Source of the DNA: Alphaproteobacteria bacterium
Lineage (GTDB): Bacteria > Pseudomonadota > Alphaproteobacteria > CACIAM-22H2
Reading direction: 5' to 3'
Assembly (NCBI GenBank): GCA_017308135.1
Contig: JAFKFM010000008.1
Span: 186,001-250,000, forward strand
DNA length: 64,000 bases
In this document: piece after piece, positions 17,778 through 27,542 of the stretch
Position numbering within the stretch: position 1 is the stretch's first letter
Layout of the letters: each line of letters opens with the position of its first letter
Notes under the pieces: model-generated
Database searches by the model: none
What the model was told of the DNA's origin: nothing
The model's input: only the letters and a program-made list of their open reading frames with translations
Translations under genes and position numbers: made by a program

Positions 17778-18535
17778 CCCTTCTTGGGCATTCGCGCCAT
17801 CAGCATGTCGGTCAGGAATTGCGGCAAGCCCGCGATCAGTCGCGTCGCCCAATAGGTCGGCCAGGGATAGGCGATGCGCGGTTTGTCGGCCGCAAGGCCG
17901 CGCAACATGATCCGCGCCGCGCGATCCGCGTCCATCAGGAACGGCATTTTGAAATTGTTCTTGGCGGTCATGCGCGAGCGCACGAAACCCGGGCAGATCA
18001 CGTTGATCTTCAAGCCGCGCGGCCGCCAATCGGCCCGCAACGCTTCGCCCCAGACGCGCACGAAGGCTTTCGAGGCGCAATAGGTCGGCGCCCCGCCGAA
18101 ACCCCGGAAACTCGCCAGCGACGACATGATCGCGATCTGTCCCTTGCCGCGTGCCGCCATCGCGGCCAAAGCGGGCCGCACGGTGGCGATCACGCCGTCC
18201 ACGTTCGCGGCGAGGATTTCGGCGATCTGCTCGTCGGTTTCGTCGCCGCCGCCCGTACCGGCCGACACGCCGGCATTGGCGATCACCAGATCGAGCGGCA
18301 CTTCCGCCTCGATCTCGCCAATCAGTCCGGCCATCGCGGTGAAATTCGCGGCATCGATCTGGAAGGCGCCAACGGCCGCCCCCTTCATTTTGCAGGCGTC
18401 GGCCACACCGTCGAGCCGGGCTTTGTCGCGCCCCGTGATCGCCAGAAAAACGCCCGGTGCGGCGAGTTCCAGCGCCATGGCCTGTCCAAGGCCTGACGAG
18501 CCGCCGGTGATCAGGATCGCCTTCCAGGGCCACAT
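17774..18535 (-). CDS. short-chain dehydrogenase/reductase
   Basis: A 253-residue classical SDR. It has ILITGGSSGLGQAMA, then IANAGVSAG, a catalytic serine in IMSSLASF and YCASK. The C-terminal region after about residue 210 is basic and ends RMPKKG. The start is the ATG preceded by AAAGGAAC about seven bases away, 17 codons inside the longest frame. It converges on mltG, sharing four bases at the stops, and diverges from yicC. Substrate unknown. Confidence 0.88.
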   Translation of the reverse strand: MWPWKAILITGGSSGLGQAMALELAAPGVFLAITGRDKARLDGVADACKMKGAAVGAFQIDAANFTAMAGLIGEIEAEVPLDLVIANAGVSAGTGGGDETDEQIAEILAANVDGVIATVRPALAAMAARGKGQIAIMSSLASFRGFGGAPTYCASKAFVRVWGEALRADWRPRGLKINVICPGFVRSRMTAKNNFKMPFLMDADRAARIMLRGLAADKPRIAYPWPTYWATRLIAGLPQFLTDMLMARMPKKG

Positions 18536-18606
18536 GAGATTGTTCCTTTCGCCGCCCGGAGTATAAGTCGGACGGAATTCGACCACGACGAGTCGCGGGA
18601 GTGACG

Positions 18607-19497
18607 ATGAGCCTCGCCAGCATGACCGGTTTCGCGCGCGCCACGGCCCAGATACTGGGCCGCGCGGTTGTTTGGGAAGGCCGGTCGGTCAACGGGCGCG
18701 GGCTCGAAGTTCGTCTCCGCTTGCCGCCGGGTTACGACAGAATTGAGGCGGAAATTCGCGCGCGTGCCGCAAAGCGTTTCGATCGCGGCAATGTGACGAT
18801 CAATCTTGCGGTCGAAACGCCGCCGCAAGCGCCGAAATTGCAGATCAATCGCGCGGCGTTGGATCAGATCATCGGACTGGTGAACGATCTTCAGGGCCAG
18901 GTCGATGCGGCGGCCCCGCGTCTCGATGGGTTGCTGGGTTTGCGCGGCGTCATCGAGACCGTGCCCGAACAAGGCCTCGACGAAGCCGGGATGGCCGAGC
19001 TCGACAAGGGTATCCTCGCCGCGTTCGACCAATGCCTCGACGGGCTCGCCGCCGCGCGCGCCGGCGAGGGCAAGGCGCTGGCCGGAATTCTCAATTCGGC
19101 CCTCGCCGAAATCGAAGCGCTGGTCGGCGAGGCGACCGCCAACGCCGCGAGCCGCGCGCCCGCGATCAAGGCCAAGCTCGAAGCGCAGATCGCCGAGTTG
19201 ATCGGCGGCACGCATTCGGTCGCGCCCGAACGTCTGGCGCAGGAAGCCGCGATGCTGGCGGTCAAAGCCGATGTGCGCGAGGAATTGGATCGGCTGACCG
19301 CGCATATCGAGCAAGCGCGCGAATTGCTCGCCAAGGGCAAGTCGATCGGCCGCAAGCTCGATTTCCTGTCGCAGGAATTCAACCGCGAGGCCAATACGCT
19401 CTGCTCCAAATCGGGCGATATCGCGCTGACGCGCACGGGCCTCGCCCTCAAAACCGCGATCGATCGGCTGCGCGAGCAAGCCGCCAACGTGGAGTAG
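18607..19497 (+). CDS. yicC: YicC-family endoribonuclease
   Basis: A 296-residue YicC/YloC protein. It starts MSLASMTGFARA, the family's invariant opening, and ends near FLSQEFNREANTLCSKS, also invariant. In E. coli YicC is an endoribonuclease with a role in small-RNA decay. A GTG two codons earlier is possible, but GGGAG lies five bases before the ATG. It is followed by gmk after four bases, a pairing conserved across bacteria. Confidence 0.95.
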   Translation: MSLASMTGFARATAQILGRAVVWEGRSVNGRGLEVRLRLPPGYDRIEAEIRARAAKRFDRGNVTINLAVETPPQAPKLQINRAALDQIIGLVNDLQGQVDAAAPRLDGLLGLRGVIETVPEQGLDEAGMAELDKGILAAFDQCLDGLAAARAGEGKALAGILNSALAEIEALVGEATANAASRAPAIKAKLEAQIAELIGGTHSVAPERLAQEAAMLAVKADVREELDRLTAHIEQARELLAKGKSIGRKLDFLSQEFNREANTLCSKSGDIALTRTGLALKTAIDRLREQAANVE

Positions 19498-19501
19498 GGA
19501 C

Positions 19502-20134
19502 ATGGCCGACATCACGCGAAGGGGCCTCATGCTCGTTCTGTCCTCGCCCTCGGGGGCGGGCAAAACGTCGATCTCGCGCGAGATCCTGCGCCGCGAGAGC
19601 GGCCTTACCATGTCGGTCTCCGCCACGACGCGCGCCAAGCGGCCGGGCGAGATTCACGGCACGGATTATTTCTTCGTCGACAAGACCGAGTTCGGTTTGA
19701 TGCGCAATCGCGGCGAGTTCCTGGAACACGCCAAGGTCTTCGACAACTACTACGGCACGCCGCGCAGCTTCGTCGAAGAGAAGCTGTCCGCGGGGCTCGA
19801 CGTGTTGTTCGACATCGATTGGCAGGGCACGCAGCAATTGCGCGAGGAAGCGCATACGGATCTCGTATCGGTCTTCATCCTGCCGCCGTCGACCTACGAA
19901 TTGGAGCGCCGCTTGAATGCGCGTGCACAGGACCCCGCCCATGTCGTCGCCGCGCGCATGTCAAAGGCCGCCGACGAGATGAGCCATTGGCCCGAGTACG
20001 ACTACATCATCGTCAACAGCGATCTCGACGTGTCGGTCGCGCGCGTGCAGTCGATCCTGACGGCGGAGCGCTGCAAGCGCGACCGTCAGGTCGGCCTGGG
20101 CGATTTCGTCAAACGACTGCGCGACGGCCAATGA
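19502..20134 (+). CDS. gmk: guanylate kinase
   Basis: Phosphorylates GMP to GDP. It is a 210-residue P-loop kinase with SSPSGAGKTSISRE, the GMP-binding TTRAKRPGEIHGTDYFFV and the lid region DIDWQGTQQLR. Codons and length are ordinary. The stop overlaps the start of the DUF1835 gene (ATGA). Confidence 0.98.
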   Translation: MADITRRGLMLVLSSPSGAGKTSISREILRRESGLTMSVSATTRAKRPGEIHGTDYFFVDKTEFGLMRNRGEFLEHAKVFDNYYGTPRSFVEEKLSAGLDVLFDIDWQGTQQLREEAHTDLVSVFILPPSTYELERRLNARAQDPAHVVAARMSKAADEMSHWPEYDYIIVNSDLDVSVARVQSILTAERCKRDRQVGLGDFVKRLRDGQ

Positions 20135-20991
20135 TCCTTCACATCACCAACGGCGATATCGCGGCCGACAAAATGGCGGCGGCGGGGATCGCGCCCGTCT
20201 TGCGCTGGCGCGACGTGCTGCATGACGGCGAATTGCCGGCCGATCCAACGAGCGAAACCTTCCGGGCCGCGCGCGTCGCGTTTATCGTCGAGCGCGGCTG
20301 GGCGCCCGAGCATCTGGTCGCGTCGGCTTTCGCGGCGCGCGACGCGGCTTTGGCGCTGGCGGCCAAAAGCGGCGACGAATTCGTGCTGTGGTTCGAAGCC
20401 GATCTCTACGATCAGTTCCAAATGCTCGATGTATTGGAACGGTTGCGCCGCTACGGCGTCGCCGCCGATCGGATTTCGGCGCATGTCGTCGACGCATGGC
20501 CGGGGATCGCGCGTTTCGCCGGGCTCGGCCAATTTTCGCCCGAGGATTTCAAGACCCTGGCGGCTCAAGCGCCGGCGCCGGTCGATCTCGATTTCGCCGG
20601 GCGCGCTTGGGCGGCGCTGACGGTCGCTCCCCCGCATCTGGCCGCGATCGCGCGCGCGAAGATCGGCGGCGCGCTGCGTTTCGTGCCGGACGCGTTCGCG
20701 CGCTGGATGCGCGAATTCCCGTGGACCAGCGACGGTCTGACGCTAACCGAGCGTCGCGTGGTCGATGCGTTGGCGCAAGGTCCGGCGAGTGCCGACGATC
20801 TGTTCCGCGCGATCGGCCAAGCCGAGATGCGGCCCTGGCTTGGCGATCTGTCGTTCTACGATCGGCTGGACGCGCTGGCCGAGATGGGGGCGATCCGCGC
20901 CGATGGCGATGTCTATCGCGCGGGCAAAGGCAAGATGCCTTCCCGGCCCTGGCGCTACGATCCCGAACGCGACGCGGTCGTGGCCGCGTAA
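20131..20991 (+). CDS. DUF1835 domain protein
   Basis: A 286-residue soluble protein that opens [19 protein letters not shown], the signature of the DUF1835 family. [22 protein letters not shown] near residues 85-110 is the most conserved part of such proteins. A C-terminal half (about 190-275) has a winged-helix look with [16 protein letters not shown]. The biochemical role is unknown. It is translationally coupled to gmk. Its last 37 bases overlap rsmA on the other strand, an unusual amount for this window. Confidence 0.85.
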   Translation: MILHITNGDIAADKMAAAGIAPVLRWRDVLHDGELPADPTSETFRAARVAFIVERGWAPEHLVASAFAARDAALALAAKSGDEFVLWFEADLYDQFQMLDVLERLRRYGVAADRISAHVVDAWPGIARFAGLGQFSPEDFKTLAAQAPAPVDLDFAGRAWAALTVAPPHLAAIARAKIGGALRFVPDAFARWMREFPWTSDGLTLTERRVVDALAQGPASADDLFRAIGQAEMRPWLGDLSFYDRLDALAEMGAIRADGDVYRAGKGKMPSRPWRYDPERDAVVAA

Positions 20992-21806
20992 GCGCGGGCG
21001 AGCGCGCAGAATTCCTCGACCGACAGCGTTTCGGCGCGGCGCGTGGGATCGATCCCGGCGGTTTCGAGCATGCTGGCCGCGTCGCCGATCGATTTGAGCG
21101 ATTGGCGCAGCATCTTGCGCCGCTGGCCGAAGGCGGCGGCGACGACGCGTTCCAGCGCTTTCGCGTCCGCCTCGGCCAAGGGTTTGGCGCGCGGCACGAT
21201 TTCGACCACGGCGGACATCACGGCGGGCGGCGGCACGAAGGCCGAGGGCGACACGTCGAACAGCGGCCGCGCTTGCCAGCGCCATTGCGCGGCGACCGCC
21301 AGGCGCCCGTAATCCTTGCCGCCGGGCTCGGCGCAAATGCGCTCGACCACTTCCTTTTGCAGCATGATCACGATGCGCTCGAACGCGTCGGGCCGGGCGA
21401 GCCAGCCGAGCAGCATATGCGTGCCCGCGTTATAGGGCAGGTTGGCGATGATCCGGCGCGGGGCCGTGCCCAGTGCGGCCGCGTCGACCGCCAGCGCGTC
21501 ACCTTCGAAGATTTCGAGCTTGCCCGGATAGGCGGCGGCGATTTCGGCGAGGGCGGGCAACGTGCGCGCGTCGCGCTCGATGGCGATGACGCGCGTCGCC
21601 CCTTCCATCAGCAACGCGCGGGTCAGGCCGCCGGGGCCCGGGCCGACCTCGATCGTCGTGCCTGTGGCGAGATCGCCGCCGTTGCGCGCGATGCGCCGCG
21701 TCAGATTCAGATCGAACAGGAAATGCTGGCCGAGGGATTTCCGCGCATCGAGCCCGTATTTGCGGACCGTCTCCGCGACCGGCGGAAGGCCGTCGTTGGT
21801 GCTCAC
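20955..21806 (-). CDS. rsmA: 16S rRNA dimethyladenosine transferase
   Basis: A 283-residue methyltransferase that dimethylates two adjacent adenines in helix 45 of 16S rRNA. It has [17 protein letters not shown], the SAM site [14 protein letters not shown] and the catalytic [14 protein letters not shown]. The chosen GTG overlaps the surA stop (GTGA). The longer frame upstream has an Arg-rich start that is an antisense-like reading of surA. The 3' end runs 37 bases into the opposing DUF1835 gene. Confidence 0.96.
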   Translation of the reverse strand: MSTNDGLPPVAETVRKYGLDARKSLGQHFLFDLNLTRRIARNGGDLATGTTIEVGPGPGGLTRALLMEGATRVIAIERDARTLPALAEIAAAYPGKLEIFEGDALAVDAAALGTAPRRIIANLPYNAGTHMLLGWLARPDAFERIVIMLQKEVVERICAEPGGKDYGRLAVAAQWRWQARPLFDVSPSAFVPPPAVMSAVVEIVPRAKPLAEADAKALERVVAAAFGQRRKMLRQSLKSIGDAASMLETAGIDPTRRAETLSVEEFCALARAYAATTASRSGS

Positions 21807-23050
21807 GCGCGAATATCGACCACGGCAACGCGGCGCAGATCGCGCAGATAGCGGCGCGCGGCGTTCTCGATCCGCTGACGGGCGAGATTGTCCTCGATAT
21901 CGGTTTCGGTCGGCACGTTCGATTGCGCTTCGGTGCGCACGCAAATCATCGCGACGGCCTCGCCGCGATCGGTGTTGAACACTTCGGTCGATTCGCCCAC
22001 GCCCAAATCCTTGACGCGCGCGCGCATGTCGGGCGTGAGATCGCCCACGCGCAAATCGGCGATGCGCTGCGGCTCGGGGATTTTGGCTTCCGTCGCGACG
22101 CGGTCGAGATCGGCGCAGCCTTGCACGGTTTCGCGCACCATCTCGGCCAGCGCCTTGGCGGCTTCGCGCTCGGCGGGGTTGGTCGCGGGGAAGACGAGCT
22201 GGGCGAGATCGACGCGCGCGTCCTCGGGCTTGGGCGGCGCGATCGTGCGCGAATCGCGCATCGCATAAAGATAGAAACCGGCGGCGACGCGCACCGGGCC
22301 GACCAACTGGCCGCGCTGTGCCGCCGCGATCGCCGGGCTTACTTCCGGATCGAGCGTTTCGCGCTCGACCCAGCCGATATCGCCCTGTTCGCCGGCGGAG
22401 GCGGATTGCGAATATTGCTGGGCCAGCACCGCGAACGGCACGCCACGGCGCAACTGCGCGATGATGTCCTCCATCCGCTCGCGCACTTCGTCTTCCTGGT
22501 CGGGCTGATCGACCGCCAGGAAGATCTCGCTCAGTTGGAACTCCTGCACCGGCTCGCCGGTCTGGTAGCGGCGCAGCACTTCCTCGACCTCGTCGCGGCC
22601 GATCTCGACCGTCGGGCGCAGGCGGGCACTCACCACGCGCTGCCAGGATTGCGTGGCCTCGATCTGGCGTTCCAGCGCCACCAGCGGCACGCCGCCTTGG
22701 CGCAACGCGCGCTCCAGCCCGCCTTGCGGCAGGTTGTTGGCCTGTTCGATGTTGCGCAGAATCTTGTCGATCTCCGCGCGCGGCAGCGACAGACCCAAGC
22801 GCCGCGCCTCCTGCATCTGGATGCGCTCGTCGATCAACTGGCGCAGCACTTGCGAGCGCATGCGCGCGCGGGTTTCGGGCGTGTCGGCGGGGCCGGCCCC
22901 CATCATCATCAATCCGACGCGCGCGTCGATGTCAAAATTCGAGATCACGTCGTCGTTTACGACAGCGACGATGCGCTGTTCTTGCGCCGCCGCGAAAGGC
23001 GGGGCGGCGAGAACCAGGGCGAGGGCGAGTCCGGCGAGAAGACGCTTCAT
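21803..23050 (-). CDS. surA: SurA-type periplasmic peptidyl-prolyl isomerase/chaperone
   Basis: A 415-residue secreted protein. The signal peptide is [23 protein letters not shown] SurA N-terminal domain follows ([16 protein letters not shown], then [18 protein letters not shown]), then a parvulin domain at about residues 175-270 with [10 protein letters not shown] and [13 protein letters not shown], and a weaker second module. It escorts outer-membrane proteins to the BAM complex. It lies between lptG and rsmA; lptD and pdxA, which are usual neighbours, are missing. Confidence 0.95.
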   Translation of the reverse strand: MKRLLAGLALALVLAAPPFAAAQEQRIVAVVNDDVISNFDIDARVGLMMMGAGPADTPETRARMRSQVLRQLIDERIQMQEARRLGLSLPRAEIDKILRNIEQANNLPQGGLERALRQGGVPLVALERQIEATQSWQRVVSARLRPTVEIGRDEVEEVLRRYQTGEPVQEFQLSEIFLAVDQPDQEDEVRERMEDIIAQLRRGVPFAVLAQQYSQSASAGEQGDIGWVERETLDPEVSPAIAAAQRGQLVGPVRVAAGFYLYAMRDSRTIAPPKPEDARVDLAQLVFPATNPAEREAAKALAEMVRETVQGCADLDRVATEAKIPEPQRIADLRVGDLTPDMRARVKDLGVGESTEVFNTDRGEAVAMICVRTEAQSNVPTETDIEDNLARQRIENAARRYLRDLRRVAVVDIRA

Positions 23051-23084
23051 GGCGGGTCTTATACGGGAGATGGAGGGAAGAGGG

Positions 23085-24179
23085 CTAGCCGTCCTCGAGA
23101 TGGAGCAAAAGCGCCACCCCGAGCATGGCCGAAACGGCCGCCGGCGACCAGGCGGCCAGGATGACCGGAATGGCGGCACTTTGGCCCAGCGCGCCGACCA
23201 GACTGGAGACGAAGAAAAGGAGGAATCCCGCCCCCACGCCCGAGCCGATCAGCAGGCTGGTGCCGCCGCGCCGATGCGGGCGAAGCGAGAATGTCGCGGC
23301 GATCAAAACCATCGCCGCCAGCAGCAGCGGGATTGCCAGCAATTGGTGCCAATGCAGACGATGGCGCGTGGCGGAGAAGCCGGCCGCTTCCAGCAGGCGG
23401 ATGAAGCCCGGCAATTCCCAGAACGAGATCGTTTCGGGCGACGAGAACGAATCCTGGATCTGCTCGGCCGTCATGTTGGTCGGCACGCGATAGCTGCGCT
23501 CGAACCGCGAGGGGCGGTTGGGCGCGGTGATCCAGGCGTCGGACACGTCCCAATAGCCGGGGGCGAGGACGGCCTTGGCGGCGTCCACACGGCCGATGAA
23601 GCGGTCCTTGCCTTCGAAATTGAAAATGATGACGTCGTAGAGCGCCATTTCGGCGGAAGTCACGCGCCGCGCATGGACGACCGAATTGCCCTGGTCGTCG
23701 ATCTGGCGCAGCCAGAACCCGTTTTCCGACACGGCAAGCAGGCTGGAACTGCCGCGCAGCAACTGCGCTTCCATGCGTTCGTAGCCCGCGTAAAGAACGG
23801 CGGCGGCCGGGTTGATAACCGTAATCTTGAACATCCCGAACAACGCCGCGACCGCGACGACCGGCAACAGGAACTGCCAGACCGACACGCCCGCGGCGCG
23901 CGCGACGGTCAATTCGTGCGAGCGCGTCAGCCGCCAGAAGGTGATGATCGCCGCGAACAGCACGACGAAGGGGGCGAGCTGCTCGGCCATGTAGGGAAGC
24001 TTCAGCAGCGCCATGCGCAGCACCAGCCCGGTCGAGGCTTCGGGGCGGCTGGCAGCCCGGCGCAGCAATTCGATCGCGTCGAACATGTAGACGACGATCA
24101 TGAACAGCGCGAGGAAGCCGATCAGCGCCAGTGCGAATTGGCGGCCGATATAGCCCGACAACGTGGTGGAGACGCGCAT
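23085..24179 (-). CDS. lptG: LPS export ABC permease LptG
   Basis: A 364-residue inner-membrane protein of the LptF/LptG family. Three membrane segments lie in the first 120 residues and three in the last 100, with a periplasmic beta-jellyroll between. It opens STTLSGYIGRQFALALIGFL and has RAAGVSVWQFLLP, where the family contacts LptB. With LptF it extracts lipopolysaccharide from the inner membrane; the ATPase LptB is not in the window. It begins one base after the lptF stop. Confidence 0.94.
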   Translation of the reverse strand: MRVSTTLSGYIGRQFALALIGFLALFMIVVYMFDAIELLRRAASRPEASTGLVLRMALLKLPYMAEQLAPFVVLFAAIITFWRLTRSHELTVARAAGVSVWQFLLPVVAVAALFGMFKITVINPAAAVLYAGYERMEAQLLRGSSSLLAVSENGFWLRQIDDQGNSVVHARRVTSAEMALYDVIIFNFEGKDRFIGRVDAAKAVLAPGYWDVSDAWITAPNRPSRFERSYRVPTNMTAEQIQDSFSSPETISFWELPGFIRLLEAAGFSATRHRLHWHQLLAIPLLLAAMVLIAATFSLRPHRRGGTSLLIGSGVGAGFLLFFVSSLVGALGQSAAIPVILAAWSPAAVSAMLGVALLLHLEDG

Positions 24180-24180
24180 G

Positions 24181-25302
24181 CTACGCCGCCTCCGGCATCG
24201 GGCCGGGATTGCGCTTGCGGCGCGGGCCCTGCACCAGCGCCCAGGCGGAAATCGAGATCGCCGCCAGCGGAACCGCGTAGAGGAACGGGATCGTCGCCGG
24301 GATGCGCGCGGCGAGATTGGGCAGCGCGATCGAAATCGCTTGCACCGCGATGCCGGCGGCGGCCGCGGCCAGCACGCGCTTGCCCATGCCGCGGCGGTTG
24401 AAATCGCCCGGTAGCAAACAGGCGAGACCGACGATCACCAGCGCGAAGACGTAAAGCGGCGTCGATAAGCGCGTATGCGCCTCCGCGATCAGCTTGTTGG
24501 CGAAATAACGGTCGTTGCTGTTGTCGTAATCGGGCCAGAGAAGCTCGTGCAGATATCGCTCCCCGGGTTCGCGCCAGCGATACTCGGCCTGCGCGCCCGA
24601 TTGCCCGATCTCGACCGAATAGCGTTCGAAATAGAGCAGCGACAACTTGCCCGCCTCGCGATCGACCTGCTGGCGATTGCCGTTGAGCAGGATGACACGC
24701 GGGCCTTCCTCCGTTGCGGCGAGGGTGCCGCGCTCGGCCAGCAGCGTGACCGGGTTCGAAGGGTCGCGCGAATCATGGACGATAAGCCCATGCAGATCGC
24801 CATTCGCCTCACGCTCGCGGACATAGACGGTGAGGTTGCCGCCGATGCGCGTGAAGGCGCCTTCCTGCAACAACAGGCCGGAATAATCGGAGCGGATATC
24901 CGCTTGCAGATTTTTGAACTGGCTGAAGCTCGCCGGGATCAGCCACAGGTAAAACACATAGGCGATCAGCGTAGCGCCGGCGGCCAGCAGTAAGGCGGGG
25001 CGGGCGAGTTGTCCCGGCCCGTAGCCGACCGCGCGCATGACGACGAGCTCGCTGTCGCCGGTCAGGCGGTTGTAGACGAACATCGTCGACACGAAGAGCG
25101 CGATGGGCGTGACCAGCGCCAGGAAGCTCGGCATCAACAGCGTGGTCAAAAAGAAATAGCCGCCGATCGTCAGGCCGCGATTGACGATCAGATCGATGAA
25201 CCGCAGCGACTGGGTCAACCAGATCGCAAGGGTCAGCGTGACCAGCACGAACAACGCCGTGGTCAGCACCTGGCGCAGGATATAGGCGGTGATGCGGGAC
25301 AT
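24181..25302 (-). CDS. lptF: LPS export ABC permease LptF
   Basis: A 373-residue partner of LptG with the same plan. It opens MSRITAYILRQVLTTALFVL and has YNRLTGDSELVVMRAVGYG, the LptF version of the coupling helix. The C-terminal end is Arg/Lys-rich. It is the first gene of the lptF-lptG-surA-rsmA run and diverges from pepA across 168 bases. Confidence 0.94.
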   Translation of the reverse strand: MSRITAYILRQVLTTALFVLVTLTLAIWLTQSLRFIDLIVNRGLTIGGYFFLTTLLMPSFLALVTPIALFVSTMFVYNRLTGDSELVVMRAVGYGPGQLARPALLLAAGATLIAYVFYLWLIPASFSQFKNLQADIRSDYSGLLLQEGAFTRIGGNLTVYVREREANGDLHGLIVHDSRDPSNPVTLLAERGTLAATEEGPRVILLNGNRQQVDREAGKLSLLYFERYSVEIGQSGAQAEYRWREPGERYLHELLWPDYDNSNDRYFANKLIAEAHTRLSTPLYVFALVIVGLACLLPGDFNRRGMGKRVLAAAAAGIAVQAISIALPNLAARIPATIPFLYAVPLAAISISAWALVQGPRRKRNPGPMPEAA

Positions 25303-25470
25303 GGGATTCGCCTAATTATAAGCGTTTACGGCCCCGTTGCCGCCGGAACTTTCATCGAACACGATGCGGGCCGCGCTTTTATTTCCATTCCGGTCGGCTA
25401 TTGTGACGGCCAACCCGGCATCCTTCGTCGGGATCGTAAAAATCGCATCGCCGCAAGGACTCCTCCGCCC
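25303..25470 (+). promoter_or_regulatory. divergent promoter region between lptF and pepA
   Basis: The 168-base gap separates two genes reading outward, so both promoters must lie here. It contains a TATTGT that could be a -10 element about 70 bases before pepA, and AATTATAAG close to lptF. Neither has a confident -35 partner. The lptF-pepA divergence is common in alphaproteobacteria. Confidence 0.4.
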
Positions 25471-26973
25471 ATGAAGATCGCATTCTCGAAGCCCGAGACG
25501 CCGACCACCGGCAGCTATGTCGTGACCGTTCTCGAGGACCGCAAGCTGGCCCCCGCCGCCGCCGCCCTCGACAAGAAGACCGGCGGCGTCATCACCCGCG
25601 CGATGGGCGCGACGCGCTTCAAGGGCAAGAAGGACGAGTTGCTCGATATCCTGGCGCCCAAGGGCGTGCCCTTCGCGCGTATCGTGCTGGCCGGTCTCGG
25701 CAAGCTCGACAAGCTCGACGCCAACGGCGCGGAAGCTTTGGGCGGCAAACTCGTCGAACACCTCAACCGTGCGGGCGAAACCCAAGCGACCGTTTCGGCC
25801 GAACAGATCCCCGGCTCGCCGTTGGGCGCTTCGGAGTTTGCCGCGCATGCGGCGATGGGGGCGAAGCTGCGCAGCTATCGCTTCGATAAATACAAGACGC
25901 GCGAAAAGGAAGACGCGAAGCCGACGCTGAAGGCGATCAACTTCCTGGTCACCGACGTCGCCGCCGCGCGCAAGGTCCATGGTCCGCTCGACCATGTCGC
26001 CGATGCGATCCATTTCACGCGCGATCTGGTGTCGGAACCGCCGAACGTCCTTTACCCCGAAAGCCTTGCGGAGCGTTGCAAGCGCTTGGCGTCGTTCGGC
26101 GTGAAGGTCGAGATTTTCGACGAGAAGCAGCTTGAGAAGCTGGGTGCCGGCGCGTTGCTCGGCGTGGGCCAGGGTTCGGTCCGCCCGTCGCGCATGGTGA
26201 TCCTGCGCTACGAAGGCGCACCCAAAGCCAAGGACAAGCGCCCGGTCGCCTTCGTCGGCAAGGGTGTCACGTTCGACACCGGCGGGATCTCAATCAAGCC
26301 GTCGGCCGGCATGGAAGACATGAAATGGGACATGGCGGGTTCTGCCGCCGTTATCGGCACGATCGAAGCGCTGGCCGCACGCCACGCCAAGGTCAACGCG
26401 ATCGGCGCGGTCGGCCTCGTCGAGAACATGCCCGGCGGGAACGCGCAGCGCCCGTCGGACATCGTGAAGTCGATGTCGGGCAAGACGATCGAAGTTCTGA
26501 ACACCGATGCGGAAGGCCGCCTCGTGCTCGCCGACGTGCTGTGGTACGTGCAGGACCGTTTCAAGCCCAAGGCGATGGTCGATCTCGCCACGCTGACCGG
26601 CGCGGTCATCATCGCGCTGGGCCACGAATATGCGGGCATCATGGCGAACGACGACGCGCTCGCCGACAAACTGATCGCGGCGGGCAAGAAGACGGGCGAG
26701 CCGTTGTGGCGCCTGCCGCTGGGCGAAGCTTATGACCGCGACATCGACAGCCCGGCCGCCGACGTGAAGAACATCGCGGCGGGGCGGGGTGCGGGGTCGA
26801 TCATCGGCGGCCAGTTCCTGGCGCGCTTCGTGGGCGAAACCGCGTGGGCGCATCTCGACATCGCCGGCGTGGCGTGGTCGAGCAAGGACAAGCCGACCTG
26901 CCCGAAGGGGGCGACGGCGTTCGGCGTGCGTCTGCTCGACCGCTTCGTCGCCGATCATCACGAGGAGAAGTGA
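25471..26973 (+). CDS. pepA: leucyl aminopeptidase (M17)
   Basis: A 500-residue two-zinc aminopeptidase. The metal and catalytic residues are in GKGVTFDTGGISIKPSAGM, DMAGSAAVIG and VLNTDAEGRLVLADVLWY, all intact. The N-terminal macro-like domain spans about residues 1-175. It trims N-terminal leucine and other residues from peptides; in E. coli the orthologue also binds DNA at Xer sites. The holC start lies 11 bases after the stop, a conserved pairing. Confidence 0.97.
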   Translation: MKIAFSKPETPTTGSYVVTVLEDRKLAPAAAALDKKTGGVITRAMGATRFKGKKDELLDILAPKGVPFARIVLAGLGKLDKLDANGAEALGGKLVEHLNRAGETQATVSAEQIPGSPLGASEFAAHAAMGAKLRSYRFDKYKTREKEDAKPTLKAINFLVTDVAAARKVHGPLDHVADAIHFTRDLVSEPPNVLYPESLAERCKRLASFGVKVEIFDEKQLEKLGAGALLGVGQGSVRPSRMVILRYEGAPKAKDKRPVAFVGKGVTFDTGGISIKPSAGMEDMKWDMAGSAAVIGTIEALAARHAKVNAIGAVGLVENMPGGNAQRPSDIVKSMSGKTIEVLNTDAEGRLVLADVLWYVQDRFKPKAMVDLATLTGAVIIALGHEYAGIMANDDALADKLIAAGKKTGEPLWRLPLGEAYDRDIDSPAADVKNIAAGRGAGSIIGGQFLARFVGETAWAHLDIAGVAWSSKDKPTCPKGATAFGVRLLDRFVADHHEEK

Positions 26974-26984
26974 GCGGGGCGGCG

Positions 26985-27446
26985 ATGGCCGAGATCCGCT
27001 TCTATCATCTGACCTCGTCGACGCTCGATCGCGCGTTGCCCGCCATCCTGCAAAAGGCCTTGGCGAACGGGCAGCGTGCGGTCGTCGTCGCGGGCAGTCC
27101 CGAGCGCGCCAAGGCGCTCGACTTGCAGCTCTGGACCTACGAGGAGCGCTCGTTCCTGCCGCACGGGCTCGCCCCCGCCTCGGGCGAGGACGAGTTCGCG
27201 GCCGATCAGCCGATTTGGCTCACCACCAAGGTCGAGAACCCGAACGGCGCGGGGCTGCTGGTGCTGATCGACGGCCAGACGGTCGACACACCCGACGATT
27301 GGAAACTCGTCTGCGAGATTTTCGACGGCAACGACGACGATGCCGTTACCGCCGCGCGCGCGCGCTGGAAAACGCTGAAGGCGCAGAACCACGAGCTCGC
27401 CTATTGGCGCCAAACACCGTCCGGCGGCTGGGAAAAGGCCGCGTAA
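26985..27446 (+). CDS. holC: DNA polymerase III chi subunit
   Basis: A 153-residue clamp-loader accessory subunit that links the polymerase to single-strand binding protein. It starts MAEIRFYHLTSSTLDRALP and has QLWTYEERSFLPHGL and IDGQTV, typical of HolC. A GTG overlapping the pepA stop would add five residues and cannot be excluded. The pepA-holC-ndk order is common in alphaproteobacteria; here an extra gene separates holC from ndk. Confidence 0.94.
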   Translation: MAEIRFYHLTSSTLDRALPAILQKALANGQRAVVVAGSPERAKALDLQLWTYEERSFLPHGLAPASGEDEFAADQPIWLTTKVENPNGAGLLVLIDGQTVDTPDDWKLVCEIFDGNDDDAVTAARARWKTLKAQNHELAYWRQTPSGGWEKAA

Positions 27447-27457
27447 TTTGCGGTGTT

Positions 27458-27495
27458 CGTAAGAAAACTTACGGCCGTGATTTCGGAAAATCACG
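27458..27495 (+). terminator. two tandem hairpins after holC
   Basis: Two perfect stems lie side by side: CGTAAG/CTTACG around an AAAA loop (27458-27473) and CGTGATTT/AAATCACG around a CGGA loop (27476-27495). Both are far more AT-rich than the genome and begin 11 bases after the holC stop. They probably end the pepA-holC transcript, though no long U-run follows. They could also be leader structures of the autotransporter gene, which starts 47 bases later. Confidence 0.6.
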
Positions 27496-27542
27496 TATCC
27501 ACACTTTCCATCACTGCGGGAATCCCGTTAATTTAATGACGG

